Origin: Nereocystis luetkeana
Lineage: Eukaryota > Sar > Phaeophyceae > Laminariales > Laminariaceae
Direction: 5' to 3'
DNA: 64,000 bases
NCBI GenBank assembly: GCA_031213475.1
Contig: JARUPZ010000020.1
Span: forward strand, 2,658,975-2,722,974
Both the position numbers and the translations under genes were made by a program. A model generated the notes under the pieces. It did no database searches. It was not told the origin of the DNA and saw nothing but the letters and a program-made list of their open reading frames with translations. Each line of letters begins with the position of its first letter. The first letter of the stretch is position 1. Shown here piece by piece: positions 59,701-64,000 of the stretch.

Positions 59701-62419
59701 ATGCCAATCTTGTTTCGAGAAATGACTTATTGGTATACTTTGGGCCATGGAATTATTCATCGGCATGCAATTTCATTTTGGCTGAAGCCAGCATACGGGT
59801 GAGGTGTGGAGCCCCGCGATTGAGGAGCCTCAGAAATGTTAAGGCGAACCTCTATGATATCGTAGAACGCTTCCTACGTAGTTTATCGCTAAACGGGACT
59901 GCAGTCCAAAAACGCGATACAAAATCACCCCAGCAGTCAGATACGTTTTGGCAAAAAATGGCTATTATACATCTCCATGTCCGTAGCGCTCTTGATCGGC
60001 TGTCTGCGTGAATATCGAACGCCAACAGTGTGTTGCGAAGAAGAGGTTTGCGCCGCCCCTCCCTGGCAACAGGGGGAGGAGAGCGGGGGTATCGATGCAC
60101 AGTACCCTGGAAGGCAATAAAATCCCCCCTTAAGGGATCCCGTCTGAAAAGGAAAAACGGCACCTAAACATACGGGATTCTCAACTATCTGCCCTATATT
60201 TAAGCTCGCTACTGACTACTGCAAGGAGAGGGTACTCGTAACTTTGATAAGGGGCCTTGGTGCCTATTTAAGTGACTTCCAATACCCAACAGGCTACGAG
60301 TGGGGTCCCTTATTAGAAGGGGCTACCTACTGTATCTAGTGTTTGTGTAACAAGTGTCTCGGGCGGGGTGTACTTATTTTCATGCATGGCCGAAGTCGTA
60401 CGACCATAGACCCTTGCATCCCTACAATGCCGGGACCGAGCACGTCGGGTTCTTACCGGATTAAACAGACATTGCTTGCGCCAAGCGCGAAGCGCCATGA
60501 GGCGTTGGGTGAGGTGAGCTTCATCCTACTTAGAACCGCTTTTGAGGCGGATGTTCTTTTGAATCTATTGAAATATGCTGGCAGTGGAAGTGAAGGGTAC
60601 CCAAATCAAACCCCCTCATTGGCCTAGAAGGGGTCCCAGATATATGATCAAAAAGGTCATGAAATACCCACCCGTTCTACGATAGAGGTAGCACATTTCC
60701 GCTATTTTGTTTCAGAAAGACGGGGGTCCTTGACGCCAAATCGTCGGATTGCCAATATTGATTTCGAAAAAAAACGTTAGGCATACTTGGGCCACGGGAG
60801 TATTCGCCGCGATGCATTTTGATTTTTGCTAAAGTCAGTTTCCCGGTGAGGTATATATACATGGAGCTCCTTAAGCGAGAAGCCTCAGAAAACATTGGGT
60901 TAACCTCTATCATCGTAGAACGCCTCAAAACAGCTTTCAGGGTTTTTTCAGAAAAAAAGTGTTGTCAAGGGCTCCATAGGAGCGATTTCCATCGGCACCT
61001 GTAGCCAGGCGCCGAGAGATAGATAGATGCAGATATACCAAGACATGTACGGAAACTGTTTGCAGGTGACATCGAGGGTTCCACAACCGCTGAACGATCG
61101 TCACACAACTGTAACTGTTGAGAACACCTGTTACAGAGTGCGTACTAGGCGCAGTTGGACACGAATCGTCTAGGGAGCTGGAAGTACGGAACCCTGTTCT
61201 CCGCGATTTGGAAATGCATGCAGGCGTACTGTAGCGGGGGAGGGGGACACCCCGGATCTGAGCTACAACTACTACTGTACTATTTTAGTAAATAAATGAG
61301 TAATTCTCGAACATTTCCTCGGATGCCGGAATCCAGATGCGGTCCGATGTGGGTCGCTGGGGGTGCTACTTGCACGCAACTTTGGATTGTCAAATTCCCC
61401 GAAACGCTACCACCGTATCTTGCCTGCAGCGTAACGTACGCCGTTGCGCCGTTTTCCGTGATCGCGATGTACTCTGGCTCCATGTCCTGGTGGGCGTGGC
61501 ATCAAGCAGAACGCGCGGTTTCGCAACACACGCCAGAGGAGGGCTTGGTCATGACAAGGGGAAAAGGGGACGTACGGGGTCATAAACATTCCGCTGTAAG
61601 AACCCTTGTGCTAGGCAGCAGCAACATCGGCGTCACCAGTTGTGGCGGTTACGTTTGAAATATCACGACGGCAGTATCGCTATCATCAGCAACTGGTAAA
61701 AGCACCAGCAAGCCGTTTAGTAAGAATGCACCAAAATTAAAAAAGAGCAGTGGGCCGAGAGCAACTCCATTCGAATCCAAGATATACACGCATATTGTCG
61801 GTGGCTGTATGGCTCTAGATATCTACCCGTTAGCCTAATCAGTCCCGGGACCATGTACGCCCGTAGATTGTGCCATGCCTGGCATGTGACCGATTCGGCT
61901 CGCCGGTAGAGCAATGCCCCCGTAGGGAGTTCGCTTTTGTTTTGGCTCAATGTTTTCTGACCGGTCTCCAAGTGATAAACTATTCGTATTATACCGGTTT
62001 TAGTATGCATGATGCTCGTACCATTGATAGTATATATTTTAGGACCACCGTAGCCCATAGAAATGTTGGTCGGGATGAGCGGAACAAACGTTTTCCTAGT
62101 CATGTTTAGGGTGAGATATTGAGCGCATGCGAGGAGCTAAAACCAAAACGCCAACTCCGCTACAGGGGCAATACTCTGTAGCGCATATATATATACAATG
62201 AAACTAGAGTAGCACGTGCTGTAGTCTTACCATGGAGAAGGTGGTGAAGTCCGCGCCACCAACGCGCATGCCGTAGTCGACGAGTTTGTTCGTGCGGAAC
62301 GGCTTATCGAACTTGTCGAAGCCCACCTCGCAAGGTTCTTGGTACATCTGTGTGGACCACTTTCGCTTGAAGATCGACACCGAACCTACCGGATCGTTCG
62401 CCGGCTCGGTGTAGTCCAC
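44597..62419 (-). CDS. Gene A: choice-of-anchor I family protein (atypical PhoA / MSP130-like), 10 exons, 5' end outside window
   Basis: I rebuilt 369 codons plus a TAG stop by joining ten minus-strand exons: 62419-62231, 61486-61424, 59240-59169, 58101-57972, 56517-56360, 53456-53398, 49293-49175, 46211-46133, 45470-45389 and 44755-44597. Each exon has a usable acceptor and donor, and all nine splice phases agree. Counting from the first visible residue, the family blocks come in the expected order: DPVGSVSIF (9-17), EPEYIAI (66-72), VTLQENNAV (81-89), DASDKDDGIN (117-126), MPDAIA (138-143), ANEGDAREY (156-164), DSGD (239-242), SDDKGAEPEG (272-281) and a C-terminal LLVAAYEDSNTLAVFEI block. 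Known relatives are secreted or surface proteins: atypical alkaline phosphatases of phytoplankton and MSP130 glycoproteins linked to biomineralisation. Which activity applies here cannot be told from sequence. The N-terminal third, with any signal peptide, lies beyond the right edge. No break was found in the visible part. Confidence 0.93.
44817..45005. repeat. AACGAAACGGAA purine-rich repeat
   Basis: ACGAAACGGAACGCAAC and variants; lies in intron 9, so the transcript reads it as a pyrimidine-rich TTTCGTT series ahead of the last exon. Confidence 0.88.
45389..45470 (-). CDS. Gene A exon i
   Basis: One base completes an Arg; then IYVFVALEKTGGWMCWDV runs to KTPVFQ. It matches the family's YAFxGLERxGGxxVYDVTNP block. 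The acceptor is CTTCGCAG and the donor CAG|GTGACT (phase 0). Confidence 0.92.
46133..46211 (-). CDS. Gene A exon h
   Basis: Two bases complete a Val; then ADSFDGRSDDKGAEPEG runs to AEIDG, plus two bases. It holds the conserved FDxRSDDKGxEPEG motif. The acceptor is CTTCCACAG and the donor GGAAG|GTTGGT (phase 2). Confidence 0.93.
46431..46688 (+). repeat. MITE-C copy 3
   Basis: ACGATAGAGGTAGCG to CATCGTAGAACACGCCTC, in intron 7 of gene A. Left end altered next to TATACCTGGTGTA. Confidence 0.9.
48198..48352 (+). repeat. Repeat M copy 1
   Basis: ACGGTAGGGATGCACCTCAC, GATTCCCTCATTTTGACC, AAGTCACCTAAAAAAATGAT; aligned with 50086-50233. Confidence 0.65.
48449..48544. repeat. MITE-B copy 10
   Basis: Diverged arms CAGTCCCGTTTTGGGGAC and CACATGGGACTGCGG, TTAA at the right; in intron 7 of gene A. 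Confidence 0.85.
49175..49293 (-). CDS. Gene A exon g
   Basis: One base completes an Arg; then SISIFDGKTGELVWDSGD runs to FSDIFNSQG, plus one base. The LVWDSGD motif is typical of the family. The acceptor is GTGGTTCAG and the donor GGAG|GTGAGC (phase 1). Confidence 0.93.
49399..49555 (+). repeat. Repeat L copy 1
   Basis: TTCTGCCTTCTGAGGCAATT, CTGACCGGCGGGGCTCC, GGACTATTAAATAGGAAATAC; aligned with 50335-50500. Confidence 0.6.
49922..50006 (-). repeat. MITE-A copy 13, internally deleted
   Basis: 85 bp; both ends present, core shortened. In intron 6 of gene A (between exons f and g). Confidence 0.88.
50086..50233 (+). repeat. Repeat M copy 2
   Basis: ACGGTAAGCGTGCGCCTTAC, GATCCCCTCATTTGACC, AATCACCCAAAAAGTGAT. 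Confidence 0.65.
50335..50500 (+). repeat. Repeat L copy 2
   Basis: TTCTGCCGTCTAGGGCAAAT, CTGACCAGTTAAGCGCC, GGACTATTAAATAGCGCATAC. Weaker relatives lie near 50,530, 61,905, 62,835 and 63,020. Confidence 0.6.
50958..51003 (+). repeat. MITE-C copy 4, right-end fragment
   Basis: GAGAGCCTCAGAAAATTCAG then TAACCTCTATCGTAGAGCG. Confidence 0.75.
51057..51286 (-). repeat. MITE-C copy 5
   Basis: GAGGCGTTCTACGATAGAGG to CCTCTATCGTAGAACGGG, in intron 6 of gene A. Confidence 0.92.
51402..51648 (-). repeat. MITE-C copy 6
   Basis: GCGTTCTACGTTAGAGGT to CCTCTATCGCAAAACACG. Confidence 0.9.
52138..52246 (+). repeat. MITE-A copy 14
   Basis: TATTACGGGGGACCATAC to GGTCCCACGTAGTA, in intron 6 of gene A. Confidence 0.9.
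53044..53133. repeat. MITE-B copy 11, diverged
   Basis: ACAGTCCTGTTCTTGGGAAC to AGAACGGGACCGCAG; in intron 6 of gene A. Confidence 0.8.
53398..53456 (-). CDS. Gene A exon f
   Basis: 19 codons plus two bases, VTNRAPYAGDINDLYTFGG. This matches the family stretch between GRLK and the SISI(F/W)D strand. The acceptor is CGCGCAG and the donor GGCAG|GTACGG (phase 2). Confidence 0.88.
53556..53817 (+). repeat. MITE-C copy 7
   Basis: GCATTCTACGGTAGTAGAGG to GCCGTAGAACGCCTC; ends 100 bp upstream of exon f of gene A (intron 5). Confidence 0.9.
54131..54345 (-). repeat. MITE-C copy 8
   Basis: TGAGGCGGTTCTACGATAGA to TTCGTAGAACGGG; some core missing. Confidence 0.88.
55090..55106. repeat. C17 tract
   Basis: In intron 5 of gene A; reads as G on the sense strand. 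Confidence 0.95.
55205..55313 (+). repeat. MITE-A copy 15
   Basis: TATCACGGGGGACCACTG to GGTCCCTAGTAATA, in intron 5 of gene A. Confidence 0.9.
55341..55388 (-). repeat. MITE-C copy 9, end fragment
   Basis: CGAGGCATTCTACGATAGAG then TTTCTGAGGG; the rest is absent. Confidence 0.75.
55572..55822 (-). repeat. MITE-C copy 10
   Basis: GAGACGCTCTACGATAAAGG to ACTCTATCGTGAAACGCG. Confidence 0.88.
56360..56517 (-). CDS. Gene A exon e
   Basis: Two bases complete a Tyr split by the intron; then 52 codons run from FLTANEGDAREYG to ANLGRLK. ANEGDAREY is the strongest family motif in the window. The acceptor is GTCTAAAG and the donor AAG|GTGGGC (phase 0). A sense-strand C16 run ends 35 nt upstream of the exon. 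Confidence 0.94.
56553..56568. repeat. G16 tract near exon e
   Basis: Reads as C16 on the sense strand; its sense 3' end is 35 nt before exon e. Confidence 0.95.
56594..56702 (-). repeat. MITE-A copy 16
   Basis: TATTACGGGGGACCATAG to GCCCCCCCGTAATA, in intron 4 of gene A, 77 bp upstream of exon e. Confidence 0.93.
57132..57148. repeat. G17 tract
   Basis: In intron 4 of gene A; reads as C on the sense strand. Confidence 0.95.
57510..57606. repeat. MITE-B copy 12 with TTAA ends
   Basis: TTAACCCCTTCAGAACCGC to GCGGTTCTAAAGGGGTTAA; in intron 4 of gene A. Confidence 0.95.
57972..58101 (-). CDS. Gene A exon d
   Basis: 43 codons plus one base, QWGNGTKFDASDKDDGIN to MTGGTR. It carries the family signature DASDKDDGIN and the MPDAIA motif. 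The acceptor is GTGAAG and the donor CGTT|GTGAGT (phase 1). Confidence 0.93.
59001..59088. repeat. MITE-B copy 13
   Basis: AGGACCGCAGTCCCTTTTC to AAACGGGACTGCAG; in intron 3 of gene A. Confidence 0.85.
59169..59240 (-). CDS. Gene A exon c
   Basis: 24 codons, ENNAVVKIDIKG to FPLGYK, phase 0 at both ends. The acceptor is TCGTCACAG and the donor AAG|GTGCAG. A run of 23 C on the sense strand ends 41 nt upstream of the exon. Confidence 0.92.
59282..59304. repeat. G23 tract near exon c
   Basis: Reads as C23 on the sense strand; its sense 3' end is 41 nt before exon c, with GCCGCCGCC between. Confidence 0.95.
59568..59913. repeat. MITE-B copy 14, split by MITE-C
   Basis: Left arm TTAACCCTTTTAGAACTCC then GTCCCGTTTTGGGG (59568-59606); right arm TAAACGGGACTGCAGTCC (about 59892-59909). 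A full MITE-C lies between. Confidence 0.8.
59626..59870 (+). repeat. MITE-C copy 11, inside MITE-B
   Basis: TCTACGATAGAGGTAGCAC to ATATCGTAGAACGC; lies between the two arms of MITE-B copy 14. Confidence 0.9.
60350..60560 (+). repeat. Repeat G copy 3
   Basis: CATGCATGGCCGAAGTCGTA, ACCATAGACCCTTGCATCCC, TTGCTTGCGCCAAGCGCGAA; in intron 2 of gene A. Confidence 0.75.
60673..60927 (+). repeat. MITE-C copy 12
   Basis: GTTCTACGATAGAGGTAGC to ATCATCGTAGAACGCCTC, in intron 2 of gene A. Confidence 0.92.
61424..61486 (-). CDS. Gene A exon b, ending at a GC donor
   Basis: 21 codons, DMEPEYIAI to AYVTLQ. The acceptor is CCACCAG. The donor is CTGCAG|GCAAGA, a GC-AG intron. Joining TLQ directly to the next exon's ENNAV restores the conserved TLQENNAV block, which no nearby GT would do. 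Confidence 0.9.
62231..62419 (-). CDS. Gene A exon a (first in window)
   Basis: 63 codons starting VDYTEPANDPVGSVSIF and ending GADFTTFSM. The acceptor is TGTACAG and the donor ATG|GTAAGA; both boundaries are phase 0. It matches the family stretch that follows the EGEP motif, so at least one more 5' exon must lie to the right. Confidence 0.9.
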
Positions 62420-63793
62420 CTGTACACCAAAACAAGTACAGTACGTGACATGTTGTTATTACATGGGGAGCTATTAACGGTAACTTCAGGTTTTTCCTTG
62501 TCTGTTTTATTCAGATACTAACCACGAAGCCTTTCTGCTCAGGGAGCAACGTCGCTCTAGATCCTGCCTCATATTAGTCTTAGAGACCCTATATCTTCAA
62601 CGTTGACACGAAAGCGGTACGCCGCGAGACTCATTATTAACCAAAGAAAAAAGGGCTTTCAACATATGTTGTCACGTATATACTGAACTTGAAGAGGAAA
62701 ACAGCCAGCTCACGACAGCAGTGCTGGGGGGGGGGCGGGGTCGAGGTTTGCTGACTCCTGTACATAGAAACGCAGTATATGCTGCAGTCTGTTTCTTTAC
62801 TTCGCCAATACGCTGGCTACGATGAGGGTAGAACTGTGTTTTTGCCTCCTGAGGTAACATTCTGACTGACGGGGAATCTCAACTGAGGAACTACCCAGTC
62901 CTCAGTCACTGGGAATTTCCTTCGTGTTTCATTACTAGTCACTACCAGTATATGTTTTACCAACACACCAAGTCTACATTTTATTGTTACGCTTTCAGTT
63001 TCGTCACAGTCACGCGTTCGGTGGGGTATGGAACCTCCTTAAGGGAGGAAGGAGCCTGGAAATGTTTGGTGCATCCCCATCGTCATTATGAATCTCAACA
63101 CCTTACCGTAGGTGTTTTTGACGGCAGGAGGGCGGGAGGTTTTCCCACTCGCTCGCAAAACAAACGCTGTATACAGCTCGTGGTTCGTCCCCACCGAAGA
63201 CCCCGGGGTGAAGGTGGCGGGGACAATTCCACCAATCCCCTAGAGATAAATGGCGTTTCTTCTTTCAACGGTGCTAGGAGGGAAAGGCAACGGAGTTACC
63301 ACAATAGTATACCTGGTAGGCGTATTTATAGCCTAGGCCTATCAGTCAGTCTGAGACAAGGTAGTGTCGTGCCGTCTGCTCGTGCGCCTCTGCACTACGT
63401 GGGCAGCTATGTACATCAGGCAACGAACGAGGTACTCGGGAGTGACCACTTATTTCCGTCCTCCTTGCCTCTACCAGGGTAAACTCGATACGTCGGTGGG
63501 GCCCACACGTTGGTAGAGCCCGCGACTTATCAAAAAGCGAATTCGATTGATTGGCAACAAAACTCGGATTGCTTTCTGTATGCTCGACCTAGAAAACTCA
63601 TGTCTCTTGCTCTTGACAATATCTCACGGTATGTCTGCTCGGCGCACGAATACGCTATCCGCATGCCTCGGTCCGTGTACGAGCTACCTTGGCATGTTGT
63701 AAGGCCTGAATGGTGTCAAGTGCATGCTAGTGGTGCCTTCCCACAAGTGCTGTCTTAGGGTTACCTCTCATCGGCGGTAATAACGCACACATT
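62420..63793. other. Intron upstream of gene A exon a, or beyond
   Basis: No earlier gene A exon (EGEP, LPDMVTF) was recognised. Weak relatives of repeat L occur. One TACCTGGTA at 63310. Confidence 0.5.
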
Positions 63794-64000
63794 CATCCGT
63801 CTGTGGCGATAACTATTTCGAAACGTTTAATGCCTACTCTTTGTCGAAGTTAGGCGTTTCGATATGTCGAGACTTCCGATACCACTATCAATATCAACAG
63901 TCTTACCGGCTCGTCTATGGCGATATATATATGGAAACGTTTCTAATACCTACTATCTGTCGAAGTTCGTCGTTTCGGTATGTCGAGACTTACTTGCGAT
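63794..64000. repeat. Tandem duplication of about 113 bp at the window end
   Basis: CTGTGGCGAT, AACGTTTAATGCCTACT and ATGTCGAGACTT recur as CTATGGCGAT, AACGTTTCTAATACCTACT and ATGTCGAGACTT. It may continue past the window. Confidence 0.85.

Noticed and set aside
63187..63240. Minus-strand VPATFTPGSSVG as the missing LPDMVTFTPDG exon of gene A
   Set aside because: Match is short, lacks the PDM core and the EGEP end, and has no fitting splice sites.

Overview
This is nuclear DNA from a eukaryote: a gene-poor, repeat-dense stretch. There are no operons, ribosome-binding sites, tRNA, rRNA or CRISPR arrays. Almost all open frames are short and fit no gene. The real coding sequence is about 1.5 kb, cut into small exons by introns of 0.6 to 7.6 kb. 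The main gene family (choice-of-anchor I, including algal atypical alkaline phosphatases and MSP130-type glycoproteins), together with tyrosine-recombinase, non-LTR, Copia-like, hAT, piggyBac-like and SINE relics, fits a photosynthetic stramenopile or similar alga with a large genome. That placement is inference; base composition and splice sites alone do not fix the taxon.

Layout. 1-7.9 kb: repeats, a Copia-like relic, and an 802-bp non-autonomous hAT element that landed inside an older TIR element. 7.9-15.9 kb (minus): the first two exons of choice-of-anchor gene B, separated by a 7.6-kb intron full of MITEs and SINEs; the rest of gene B lies left of the window or was not found. 16-44.5 kb: no cellular gene recognised, but three decayed non-LTR reverse-transcriptase fragments, a tyrosine-recombinase pseudogene, SINEs, MITEs, dispersed repeats and satellites. 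44.6-62.4 kb (minus): ten consecutive exons of choice-of-anchor gene A, ending at its stop codon. Its reading frame was rebuilt across nine introns with every splice phase agreeing, including one GC-AG intron. The 5' exons of gene A lie right of the window. 62.4-64 kb: nothing recognised except a short tandem duplication.

Genes A and B belong to one family and lie on one strand, but the parts seen do not overlap in homology. They may be tandem paralogues or one gene rearranged in the genome or assembly.

The most unusual signal is a 9-bp near-palindrome, TACCAGGTA/TACCTGGTA. I count 36 exact copies where about 0.5 is expected by chance, 28 of them before 22.1 kb. Pairs of repeat copies with and without the motif suggest that it is inserted as CCWGG with a duplicated TA. 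Many elements are nested, and several carry intact target-site duplications (8 bp for hAT, TTAA for MITE-B, TA for MITE-A), so the order of insertions can be read.
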